Assembly (NCBI RefSeq): GCF_001649575.2 | Contig: NC_051433.1 | Location: forward strand, 27,849,631-27,913,630 | Length of the DNA stretch: 64,000 bases | Direction: 5' to 3' | From: Kryptolebias marmoratus | Taxonomy: Eukaryota > Chordata > Actinopteri > Cyprinodontiformes > Rivulidae | Shown here: in pieces, positions 43,301 to 55,300 of the stretch | Numbering within the stretch: the stretch's first letter is position 1 | How the letters are laid out: every line of letters starts with the position of its first letter | Made by a program: the position numbers and the translations under genes | Notes under the pieces: generated by a model | Told to the model about the DNA's origin: nothing | Databases searched by the model: none | The model's input: only the letters and a program-made list of their open reading frames with translations

Positions 43301-46300
43301 AAATTGGTGTATAGTTTCAAGTCCGCACTTTCAACACAAATTGAAACAGTTTCTGCGAGGCAGGGTTTTTGTCTTATCAGCGATTTAAACCAGTTATGTG
43401 ATTTGGATGCGCTGGCGCGTTCATGGACTCCTGAGAGTTAAAAAAAAATCTTCAGTGTCAAAGTGAAATCAAATTTTCTTCAGAGCAATACCAAAAAAAT
43501 AAAAAATATTTTATGTAAAAAAAGTGATTGCAGAAATGTTCACCCCTGTTCGCATGACTGTTTTAATTCAACTCAGAGAAAAGAATATTAAAACTTTTAA
43601 TAAAGTTTTTTTTCAACAGTTCACATTGCCACTCTTCCATAAAGCTTAGAAACTTGAAATTCAATTTTGAATTAAACCTGTAATTTCTAATATGATTTAT
43701 GAGATTTACTGAGTTTTCTTTAACAGTAACTTTCTCTTTGTCCCTCTCTTATAAAGCTTAGACCTGTAAAGAACTTTGGCAACAATTGTTGTATCACAGT
43801 CTCTCCCATCTCTCCTGCTGAAGCTTGTACCTCCTTCAGAGTGCTCACGGGTGTCTTGGTGGACCCTCTCACTATTCTCCTTCTTCATGTCATTGAATTT
43901 GTGATGACGGCCTGCTCTTGGTAGATTTACACATGTACCATAGTCGTTTCATTTCCTGATGATGAATTTAACACAACTCCCGAGGATGTGAACATTTATG
44001 CAATCACTTATTTTACATTACATATTTTGATTGATTTGATTTCACTTGATTTGATTTCACTTTGACACTGAAATTTACTTTTGTAAAGAAGGTCAATTAA
44101 AACTTGAACATGACTGATTTATGACAATAATAAAACATAAAATATCCAAGGAGGAATATATTTTATAGGCACTGTACTTCAAGCACTGACACATCTTACC
44201 AGGTCACAGTATCATAGGAGATTGTGCATAAGGTCTTTTACAACGTTTGACCAAAACGGTCTATAACTCAAAGTTAGTTTTCAGTGAAAATAACATTTAT
44301 GCTGCAGTTCAGTCGTTTGTTTACACAACAACAGCGGTTGGATTAGGCTATATGACACTGAAAATTTTTGAACCCAGGTCTCAGAGTGAAACTTTTTGGA
44401 CCCCATTTGCATTTCAAACGAAGTTGCAACATGTGAAATCCCACGTGCGCACCACAGACAGCTGTAGTCATTAGTCATTCTGCGCATGCAGGAGAACATC
44501 AACAGCAATAATAATGGCAGATAACAGAGAGCTCTTATATTACTCCCCCTTTTCAACATGTAGCAGCAACCAAACCTCCATCTAGGTCCAAACAAAAGGC
44601 TGAATATTCACCATTTTGGATGTAATGGACATGGGCACGTAAGCGCTAACTAGTCGCCTGACATGGAAACTACAGTGGGCTCAACAAGCACAGCAGCATC
44701 ATGTAAACATGTAACTTTTTTCCAATCAACATCTGAAAATCTTTAACGTTTCCAGGAGATCGGCCTTGTGTAAACAGGGTCTAAAACTCTGACATGAAAG
44801 ATTAAGTGTAATCTGCAACTTTCAATTACAATACTGCACACACATTGGGTTAACCAACTGCCTAAATAAAAAAAAGACTATGATGGGTCAAAAGTCAAAA
44901 ACAGAATCAAATCCATAACCCCTTCCACTCACCTCCCCCCTCCCAAAAACGTTTCCAGCTGCCTTCTCTTGGTTTGGTCCGGTCCAGCTGCAGAAGTCCC
45001 TGCTGCTGCGCCTTTTGTCATGCAGATGACTGTGAAAGAATGAGGAGGGGGATGAGGAGGTGAGGTGGTTAAAGAAAACTCTTTCATACAATGATGCAGA
45101 AAACAACCCAGAGACAGGAAACATGTTGTGGAGCATACACATAAAGCTTACGTAGACTTGTACACGCACATACACATACACACACAGTCAACTGTTAGTG
45201 GTATTATAACAAAGTGGAAGTGAGGTCACAAACATTCTCCAGAGTCAATAGCTTTCAGATTAGCTAAGGAACAGTGTATGGAATGGGATGCAATGCAAAG
45301 CGTTGGATGCAGTGGTACAAAGCACACTGCAACTGGACTATAGAGCAGTGGAGACAAATTCTCTGAAGAGACAAATCAAGCTTCTGTCACAAGCCTGGGT
45401 GCTACCAAGCACCTACGGCTCCAAGGCAAAGATGAGGACCAGTAGGCAGCAGGTGAAGATAAAATCTCTTTAATCCAAAAAGATTCCTTTGATAAGCAAA
45501 AACGTAGCACATCCAGAGTTCCCAAAAATCTCTCAAATAACAAAGGACTCCAAAAGACATACAAGGACCCCACAAGCAAACTGAAACCCAAATGCCCTTA
45601 AATACTTACAAACATAATTACAAAATCAAAAACAGGTGAACCAAAAAACCAAGACAAGAACAACCCACAAAAGAAACAACAAAAACCCGAACCGGATCCA
45701 AAGAACCGGAACCCTAACACAAGACATGAAAACCCACAAAAGAAACAAAACCCGAACCAGATTCAAAGAACCGGAACCCTAACGCAAGACAAGAAAACCC
45801 ACAAAAGAAACAAAACCCAAACCGGATTCAAAGAACCGGAACCCTAACGCAAGACATGAAAACCCACAAAAGAAACAAAACCCAAACCGGATCCAAAGAA
45901 CCCTAACCCTCACAGGTTCTTCTGAATACTGAGAGGAGACGCTTCTCTGACCCACATGTCCTGGCCCCGCTGCCATCCACTCTACTGAGTCAGGTTCTTC
46001 CAGTGGAGATCTCTAGCACTCCGAACCTACCAGTGAGGGACCACAGCGGGCCGGACTCCGAGAACCGGAATCCTCACAGCTTCTCTGTCTGGCAACCCAA
46101 TGGACGAGTCTGGGTTTGGCTACTACTAGGAGTGCCAAGTGTAAAGTTTGATGGAGGGAGGATTATGGTGTAGGGTTGTTTTTCAGGACTTGGGCTCGGC
46201 CCCTTAGTTCCAGTGAAAGGAGCACTTAATGTTTTAGCATACCAAGACATTGTGAACAATTTCCAACTTTGTGGGAAGAGTTTGGGGATGGCCCCTTCCT

Positions 46301-49300
46301 GTTCCAACATGACTGAGCACCAGTGTATATAGCAAAATCTATAAAGACATGGATGAGCGAGTTTGGTGTGGAAGAACTTGACTGGCCAGCATAGAATCCT
46401 GACCTCAACCAGATAAAACACCTTTGGGATGAATTAGAGCAGAGTATGCAAGTCTGACCTCACAAAAGCACTTTTGAAAGAATGCTCAAAAGTTCCCATA
46501 AATACACTCCTAAACCTTGTGGAAGGCCTTCTCAGAAGAGTTAATGTTGTTACAGCTCTAAAGGGTGGGCCAACATTATATTAAACTCTATGGATTAAGG
46601 ATGGGATGTCACTTAAGTTCGTAAATGTGTGTGTGCCACAAACATAAACAAAAAACTTCCATCTCGCCCTATTGTTCCACATGGGCAGTTTCACTTTCAC
46701 TTCAATCTCAGGTCCTCTACCAGTAGCCTGGGAGCTTGTGGGTTCTACGCAGTATCTTGACTGTTCCTAGGACTGCGCTCTTCTGGACAGAGATCTCTGA
46801 GGTTGTTCCTGGGATCTGTTGGAGCCACTCTTCCAGTTTGGGGGTCACAGCACCCAGTGCTACGATGGCCACTGATACCACTGAGGCCTTGACTCTCCAC
46901 AACTTCTCTATTTCCTTTGTCAGCCCTTTGTATTTCTCAAGCTTTTTGTGCTCCTTCTTCCTAATACTACAGTCACTTGGGACTGTTGCATATATCGCAA
47001 CTGCTTTCTTCTGTAATGCTGTTGTCCATGAATGTCTTGTTCCAGTAGCCCATTTCTTGTCAGAATGTCCTGGTTTCCCAACATCTGACGCAAACCTTAT
47101 ATATATATATATGTCTCAGACAATGGGGAACAGAGGACAAGGTGCTGGAAGTACAAGCCCTTACATGGGATGTACCACAGACAAATAACTGAAGTGGCTG
47201 ATATCAGGAAATCCTACCAATGGCTGGAAAAAGCTGGACTCAAGGACAGCACAGAAGCACTCATCCTGGCCGCCCAGGAACAGGCCCTAAACACCAGAGC
47301 AATAGAGGCTCAGATCTACCACACCAGACAAGACCCAAGGTGTAGGTTGTGCAAGGAGGCCCCTGAGACAGTCCAGCANATAACAGCAGGGTGCAAGNTG
47401 CTGGCAGGGAAAGCATACATGGAACGACATAACCAAGTGGCTGGCATAGTGTACAGAAACATCTGTGCAGAATATGGACTGGAAGCCCCNAGATCAAAGT
47501 GGGGAACACCCCCAAAGGTAGTGGAGAATGACCGAGCTAAGATCCTGTGGGACTTCCAGATCCAGACAGACAAAATGGTAATGGCGAACCAACCGGACAT
47601 TGTGGTGGTGGATAAACAACAGAGGAAAGCAGTTGTGGTGGATGTAGCAATACCGAGTGATTGCAACATCAGGAAAAAGGAGCACGAGAAACTGGAGAAA
47701 TACCAGGACCTCAGAGAGGAACTGGAAAAGGCCTGGAAGGTAAAGACCACAGTGGTGCCTGTGGTCATCGGGGCCCTAGGGGCAGTCACCCCCAAACTGG
47801 AGCAGTGGCTAAAACAGATCCCAGGAACAACATCAGACATCTCAGTCCAGAAATGTGCAAAACACCGCAGTGAAGTTAGTTTTAAGTTGGATATTGGATA
47901 TTCGCGGTCCGCAGAGTTAGCGGCGTCTAGCTCACGGCTGACCCGAAATAGGAATGCTAATGTCGGCCAGCCATCCCTAAGTGAACCACCGCGCGTGAGA
48001 GAAGGGGCCGGCAGAGAATATCCAATATCCAACTTAAAACTAACTTCACTGCGGTCGCAAATCAGTTTCCTACCCAGCTGCAGGAGAGTGGGGGGAAGCT
48101 GTTTTGCACGTCCTGCAGTGTAATCATCTTAAATAAACGCAAGTCATCCATCGACAAACATTTGGTGTCTGCAAAACATGTGAGGAGAGCTGCCGAGGGA
48201 GACGAGGGACAATCCAGAAATGGTCATGAATGTCCGTTTATAAGCAATCGAAGTTCTCAAATAAAGCACCTTTTGAGAATGTCAATGTTTGTTGGTAATT
48301 ATCTTACAAAACTAGTAAGTATTTTTGGTTTATATATTAAAAGTTATGTTTTTTTATTGATTTTAGTAAAAAAAAAAAATCGCAACTTTTCGGAAAATGC
48401 CCCACGAAATCCTGGAGGGACTGACTATTGTATACTGACTTGTTATATCGTAACACGCTTGTCTAATCTGTTCTGTACAAGAATATGTTTGATCCTAATG
48501 CTTCTTAGAGAAAGCAGAGCTATTTGCTACTTTATTCAAGTTGCCATCAGCAGCTGCTGCACAAACAGCTAGTTTGCCATTTCCCCCCTGTTCATCCATC
48601 GGATCCTTCTCATTGTCAAGTACTGTTGAAGCAATATCTGCATTCAGCTTTCTGTCAATGCAGTCGGGCTCAAAATAAAAAGGCAGAATGAAAGATATTT
48701 TAGCTTATGGGCTGGATGGGGCTAGCACCAAAGACACCAGGTGACATAATATAAACAAAACAGCGACGTCTGAGTAAAATCTCAATTTTTTTTAAAATGG
48801 AAAACTTTTAGACTGGGTCAGTGGTCTAGTGGTAGACTGTCTGCCCTGAAACTGGGAGGTCGTGGGTTCAATCCCCGGCCGGGTCATACCAAAGACTAAA
48901 AATGGGACCCATGGCCACCCTGCTTGACACTCAGCATTAGAATTGGGGGGGGTTAGATCACCAAATGATTCCTGAGCGTGGGACCACTACTGTTCACCGT
49001 TCCCTCAGGGGATGGGTCAAATGCAGAGATCAAATTTCACGCGCTCAGGTGTGTGACAATCAGTGGTACTTTATCACAACCAGATTTTGACAGACAAATC
49101 AGACTGTTGTTCCTGCTAGTTGCTACTTACTGGAAGCCAGTTATTTATTATATCTCCTTAGACAGCCTCCCACACCTCTCTGTTGCGTTAAGCAAATGCT
49201 TTAAGCAGTACAAAGAACCAAACCACTTTTAGGCTGATGCGGAGGAATGGGACATAATTTTCAAAAAGCATCAATGCATCATTTTGGCTATGGTTGATAC

Positions 49301-52300
49301 ATTTTCTGTTTTTAATATAATATTCCTTAAAAGTATAGTTTTCTCAAATGATTTATTGGGGGGACAATCTCTGTTTTTCCAAAAGTAGTGGGTTCCAGAT
49401 CTCCAGACCCCTCCTTTGCTACAAATACATGACGATAACGAACACCTTTCAGGTCCAGTATCCAGCAAGATATGGCAGAAAGGAAAAGCTTCCTTACAAT
49501 ATTCAAAGCATAACAGGGTAACTTATTTATACACAAGTGTTTGTCTTTTAAAACTATTTCCATTTCCCGAATGTCTTAAATACACACTTGATGTATAAAG
49601 CAATTTTTTTCCGCAATGTTTGTTTTGTTTTTGGGGAGGGGGGTAGTGTTGATGATTCAATAATGTCATTAAATTTTTTTTGACCTTAGCTTTGGTGTGA
49701 TAAGATGTTCTCTGCTCTATGTAAGGCAATTTTATTGTTCATCAGCCTTGTCTGTTCATTGAAGTAATGCAATATACAAAGGTGTTGCTGTAGTTGAGCA
49801 AATAGTCTGCAGCACAAACAAGCATGTAATCTGTCATTGTTGTTACGTCTGTCATGCTTGGGGTCATGGGAGAGGGTAACAGTGAGTCTATGGCATCATT
49901 GTTTTCAAAATATTGTGTTTAAGCTGTCCACATGAAAACCCAAGTGTGGGATTTCAAGATTTTCTCACTCTGAAACCTATTTCAACAAATACCATTTTGA
50001 TGTTCCTAAAATGATGTTTCCTTGTGGACACATGGCTGGAACAATAAAAAGCTTTTACATATTCATGAAATTTGTTCCCATGTGCCTTACACTAAGAGAT
50101 GTTTGCTGGTAAACAAATAGAATATCTGAAAGTTAGATGTTTGCTGACCTCTTCCCACAGATGTGTGACATGAGGCTTTTCACCTCCAGCTGGCAACATT
50201 TCTTCATTTCTCTGTCCTCTTCCTCTTCATCAGAGGCAGCTCTTCCTTCTACTGCCCGCTGCAGACACTCAGCATCTGGAATCACATGAGTCCTTCACTA
50301 TGACTGTTGCATTTTCTTAAAGTATATTTCTCTCTCCATGCTGAGCCTTTGTTCTCGTTCATCACCTGTCTTACTGCAGGAGTCTTCAGACTGATTCCTC
50401 TGAGCTGGAGAATTAACAAGGCAGGTGCAGCAGCTTCTGAAAGAGACAAACAAACACTGAATGTTACTAGTAAACCTGTCAGACACATCTAGCCCTCTAT
50501 GGCGAGGAGACCTGATGGTGCCTTATGATGTATCATCAATGATGGTGAGATCAAACTGTAAGGTTTGGCAATGAAATATTGTGCACAACCCTAGAATGCA
50601 GTTTTGCACATGAAAATATGCTGAATTTTCAAAAATTGGCTTTGTGAAAACCCCTTTTGGAGAATTGCCACCTTAATGTGGTGGAGGGATATGACAACCT
50701 CTGAAGTTCCCGAGGGCTATGCTGTCTGGGGCATTAGTCCCTGGTAGGGTCTCCCATGGCAAATGGGCCTTGAGGGAGGGGTTAGACTGGGACTGGGAGG
50801 AATTTGGAGAGGCCATGGAGAAGGACTTTCGGTTGGCCTCAAGAAGGTTTTGGTAAACCTTTCGGTGACTCAGAAAGGAAAAGCAGGCCCTGTCCCAGAC
50901 TGTGCTTGGTTTCAGTGGGAAACTGCTGATACGGACTGGGGATATTTGTGAAAGGAGCACTTCGAGAATCTTCCTTATGGCGGTGGTTGCCATTTTTAAA
51001 AAGGGGAACTGAACAGTGTGTTCCAACAATCAAGGGACAACACTTTTCAGCCTCCCTGGGAAAGGATACTCCAGGGTGTTGTAAAGGAGGCTCCAATAGA
51101 TTGTCGAACCTTATACTCAGGAGGAGCAGTGTGGCTTTTGCCCTGTCATGGAACAGTGGACCAGATCGTTACCCTTGTGTAGTTGTTAAAGAGGTCATGG
51201 GAGTTTGATTCTCTAGTCTACATGTGTTTTATGGATCTAGAGAAGGCTTCTGACAGTGCTGTCATTAGCCATATGCTCGCCACAAAGTCAAGCCCATTTT
51301 CAGTGCAGGTTGAATTTCACCAGGGTTGTCCCTTGTCTCTGATCATGTTTGTGGTGTTTATGAACAGGATCTCAAGGTGCAGTCATAGAGAGGAGGGTGT
51401 CTGGTTTGGGAACCTCAGGGTCTTGTCTCTGCTTTTTGCAAATTATGTGGTTGGTGTCTTCAGGCCAAGACTTTCAGCATGCACTGGGGCAGTTTGCAGC
51501 CCTGTGTGAAGCAGCTGGGATGAAAATCAGCTTTTTTAAGTCTGAGGCCATGGTTCTCAACTGGCAAAATGTGTAATGCAACATTAAAGATTTTTAAACG
51601 TTGATTAAACGTTTACACAGTGTTGCTGTGCTCGTTGAACCCCCTGTAGTTTCCGTGCCTGACCACTAGTTGGTGCTTACACGCAAACATGACAGACACC
51701 AGTCCATTTTTACTTTAAACAACAATTTACATTTTTACAAACAATGTTCTGAGATTATTTTACACATAAAGTCTTGCATAAATCATATCCCTTCTTACAT
51801 CAAAAAATGCAGCCAGAAGACATTTACTTTGACTGTTCTAAATTAAATAACAAAATTTACACTTTTAATAAAGCCTTTCTAAAGAAATATCAAAGTATGG
51901 ATATTAGAATCTGTTTATGTTTTAGCTTCTTTCCGTTACCTAGTTAAACATAAACAATTGTAAGGTAGCTCCACATCTATTTTTTTTTCTAAATTGGTGG
52001 GCCTAACTAATTCCGTTACCAGCTCCAACCTGCTGGCTGGTCAGACTCCCCATTTAGATCTCCACTTTCTGCCACTTCAAACAACTTACCTCCATGAACC
52101 TCACACTACAGAAAGAAAAATTAACATTCAAGATGCGAGCAATTCCACTCTCCTTTGCTGAAACCATTGCACACAGTAAAGACAGTTAAACTTTTCCTAT
52201 TTTTGGGTCCAACATTAAAAAGTCAGGCTTAGCAATAAAAGCTAGTATTACACATGGAATGAGAGAGAAAACGGTCTAACTATAGCAATCTTTTTCAAAT

Positions 52301-55300
52301 GGTAATATAATGTTTTTAACGTGATACGTAAAGGTTTTAAACTTGTACTGAAAGGTTCATTGCCAGAGCCCTGGGTTTCACTGAGTTATTTATTTATTTA
52401 TTTAAACATTTCTCAACAAGTCTTATTATTTTATAAATAACATACAGTATAAGTACAGCTTTATTATTTGTGGAGGGTCATATCAGAGTAGCACGAAGGA
52501 AAGTTAATAAAAAGTTAAGGATTTTTTTGTTTGTTTGTTTGTTTGTTTTTTTCATTCAGGAGTCAGGGTTGTTGTTTGCCTTCAATACATTATCATCACG
52601 CTCAGTGAAAGGCAGTGAGTGACATGCATTTTTTTCAATGAATACTAAACCTTCAATTCAGACTGAGTTAAACATGTGTACAACCATACCTGCGGGAATT
52701 CAGTAGTTTAATTACAAATCAGCTGAAAACATAGGCAAATGATGTGTAACTGGATCTGTAGACACATCCATCCGTGGAATACCTCCCCTCATCACTACAC
52801 ACAGTGTTTGAACCTGTATTGAAGCAGCTCATCCTCCAGCTGGGTGATCTTGGACTTGAGCTGTGGCACAGACTGGGCCTGTTCTTGGATCAGCCGAACC
52901 CTCTGCAGCCCCAACCTCAGAGCCTCACGAGCCTCCTCTGCCCGCTTCCTAAATGGAACAATCAAGGATCAGAATGCATTCTTACATTATATACAACCCC
53001 ATTTTTGAAAAAGTTTGGATGATGCGTTAAATGTAAATAAAAACTGAATGTAAAAATTTGTAAATCTCCTAAACCCATATGTTTTCACAATGAAAGTAAA
53101 CATATAAAATGTTTAAACAAAAAAATATGTATACAATTTTTAGGGGAAAAAAATAAGGTAATTTTTAATTTGATGGCAGTGGCACGTCTCAAAAAAGTTG
53201 GGACAGGTCCATGTTTCCCACTGTGAAGCAGTAACATCAGTCTGTAAACATCAAGGAACTGAGGAGACCGTCTGCTGGAGGTTCTGGAGGGGAATGTTGT
53301 CCCATTTTTGTCTGATGAAGGATTTTAGCTGTTCAACAGTCCTGGGTCTTCTTTGATAAGTCGTCTGGACTGCAGGGAACCTGGTTCAGTGCCTGGACTC
53401 TTCAACTACTCTATGGAGATACTATAATGTTTAGCATTGTTTTGCTGAAATATGGAAGGGCTTTCCTGAAACTGGGTGATTTCATTGTGTAAATGGAAAC
53501 ATATGTTGTTCTACAACCCCTACATACTTTTCTATATTGACAGTGCCTTTCCAGATGTGTGAACTGTCCATACCACAGGCACTAATGGACCCCCATACCA
53601 TCAGAAGGTTCCTCTCCTGTCCTAATACGGAGGGCATGGCATCTGTGGTATACAAAAAGAATTTTTAATTTTGATTTGTTTGATCACACAAGATAAAGTT
53701 GTTGTGATAGCCTCACAGCCTGGGGCCTATTTTTGTTGAGTTTGCATCTTCTCCCTATTCACAAATATGGAGAAGATTTCTCTGAGTATTCCGGTTTCCT
53801 CCCAAAGACCAAAAACATGCATGTTAGGTTAATTGGTAACTCTAAATTGTCCCTAGGTGTGAGTGGAAGTGTAAATAGTTTGTTGTCTGTATGTGTCCCT
53901 GTGATGGACTTGCGACCTGTCCAGGGTGTCCCCCGTCACTCACACAGTGACTTATGGAGATAAGCACCAGCTCTCCAGTGACCCTGTGCAAAAAAAGCAG
54001 GGTAAAGAAAATAGAGAATGGATGGATGAATGAACACAAAACAGTTTGCCATTTTGCCTTATTCTATTTTAAATGAGAATTGGTCCAGCAAACACACCAT
54101 TGTTTGTGAATGGTGTTCACATCTGGGTTCTTCTTTGCGTGATAGAGTGTTAACCAGCATTTGTGGATGGCACACTGAACTGTGTATAGACAACAATCTG
54201 TGGAACTGTTACCGAGCTCATGCACTGATGTCCATAACAGAATCAGACCTGGCCACTACATAAAAACTTTCAGCCTTGTCCTTTTGCACAGAGATTTCCC
54301 TAGATTCTTGTCATCTTTTGAATATATTATGAACTGTAGATGATGGGATATTTAAAGTATTCCTAATATTTCTTTCAGTAACATTCTGAAATTGTTTCAC
54401 TATTTTTAGAATTTCACATACTGGTGAACTTCTTCCCATCTTTACTAATGAGAAATGCAATTTTCATACCCAGTTGTCTTTCTGACCTTTTGCCAATTAA
54501 CCTAATTGGGTATAAAATGCTCCTCCAGCTGTTTATTTTGCATACCACTTACTTCTAAAGCCTTTTGTTTCCCGTCCAAATTTGTTGTGATATCCTGCTG
54601 CCATAAAATTCAAAATTACCTTTGCTATCTTCCATTGTAAATAAACATGGGCTTATGAAATTTGCAAATCATTGCATTCTATTTTAGTTTACATTTTACA
54701 CAACATCCAACTTGATTGGATTTGGATATAAAAGGGTCATAACACAGCTCCAACCTCATCTGAAAGTTTTCCTTCCTCAGAGAAGACTCCATCCCCTGCA
54801 ATTTGCGCACCTTCTGGTACGCCCACTGTAGCTCCTCTTCCAAATGCTTATTGAACCTGATGGCTTCTTCCAGCTGCCCGTCACGTGACGAACGAATCAG
54901 CTTTAGCTCCCTCAGAACGGGGTCTCTGATGTCCCATCTCTTCTGTACCCTCCTTGTTCTGTTTGCTTGAGGCCCAACCAGCTGCCCTTCAGGTCCGTCA
55001 GTTGGTACCAGGTTTTGCTGCACGGGGATGTTGGAAGATGTTGAGAAAGGGAAGGTGCTGCTCTGCCCCCGTCTCAAGGCCACCTCAAGAGCCAGACAGC
55101 GAGCGTCACTCCCCTGCAGAGCAGAGCGGAGATCCTCCACCAACTCCCTCAGAGCTGCAGCCTCATCTGAAAACGACAAGCATGAGACAAGATTTTAGAA
55201 GAAAAGTGAAACCAAACAGATACTTTTACATGTCGACCAATTTGATCTCATTTCAAGACTGGACTAAGATTTAAATGATTAATGCTTCTATTTAATTATA

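Larger units (their letters stand above)
40305..43437 (-). mobile_element. piggyBac transposon, complete ends, transposase broken, solo LTR inside
   Basis: The left end CCCTCCGGGGTCCAGGGTG and the right end, inverted, CTCTCAGGAGTCCATGAAC share most positions. TTAA lies at 40301-40304 and 43438-43441, the hallmark target duplication. Length 3133 bp, or 2673 without the LTR and its extra TSD copy. The transposase gene runs on the minus strand. Confidence 0.85.
40155..44174. mobile_element. Mariner-like non-autonomous element with TA target duplication, carrying a piggyBac
   Basis: Left end CAGTGCCTATAAAATGTATT and inverted right end CAGTGCCTATAAAATATATT match at 19 of 20. TA stands at 40153-40154 and 44175-44176. 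Without the nested piggyBac (40305-43437) the element is about 0.9 kb. It shows no intact transposase. Confidence 0.85.
40010..44275 (-). repeat. Family A dispersed repeat, copy 10, split by a 4-kb nest of elements
   Basis: The left part (40010-40154) has 'CAAATTCAAGATGGCTACCA', GAGCTAAGCCTTGTGGTTG and ATTTGAGAGTCATACC. The right part (44175-44275) continues with CTTCAAGCACTGACACA and 'TTGACCAAAACGGTCTATAA'. In undisturbed copies these two follow each other (compare 26090-26130 and 26395-26480), so the middle is an insertion. Confidence 0.75.
45255..46620 (+). mobile_element. Degenerate Tc1-like transposase element, split by a solo LTR
   Basis: The left piece encodes KALDAVVQSTLQLDY; the right piece (from 46084) encodes GRVWVWLLLGVPSVKFDGGR, then CFSGLGLGPLVPVKGALNVL and later GLLRRVNVVTALKGGPTLY. 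These are Tc1 catalytic-domain words with stops and shifts. The DNA on the two sides of the LTR joins as ATCAAGCTTC / TCTGTCTGG, as in intact Tc1 copies. Confidence 0.75.

Noticed and set aside
45385..45914. LTR ending at 45914 with CCTCACA
   Set aside because: The flank there (GGTTC) does not match GCTTC exactly, while the end at 46078 gives an exact 5-bp duplication and rejoins the Tc1 sequence.
47170..48123. 317-codon open frame as a host gene
   Set aside because: It is the R4-type LINE endonuclease region read on through an inverted-repeat element. It lacks an RT and is found in three other copies in the window.
48822..48890. A true tRNA gene
   Set aside because: A and B boxes are present, but the cloverleaf is not convincing and the sequence continues as a teleost SINE.
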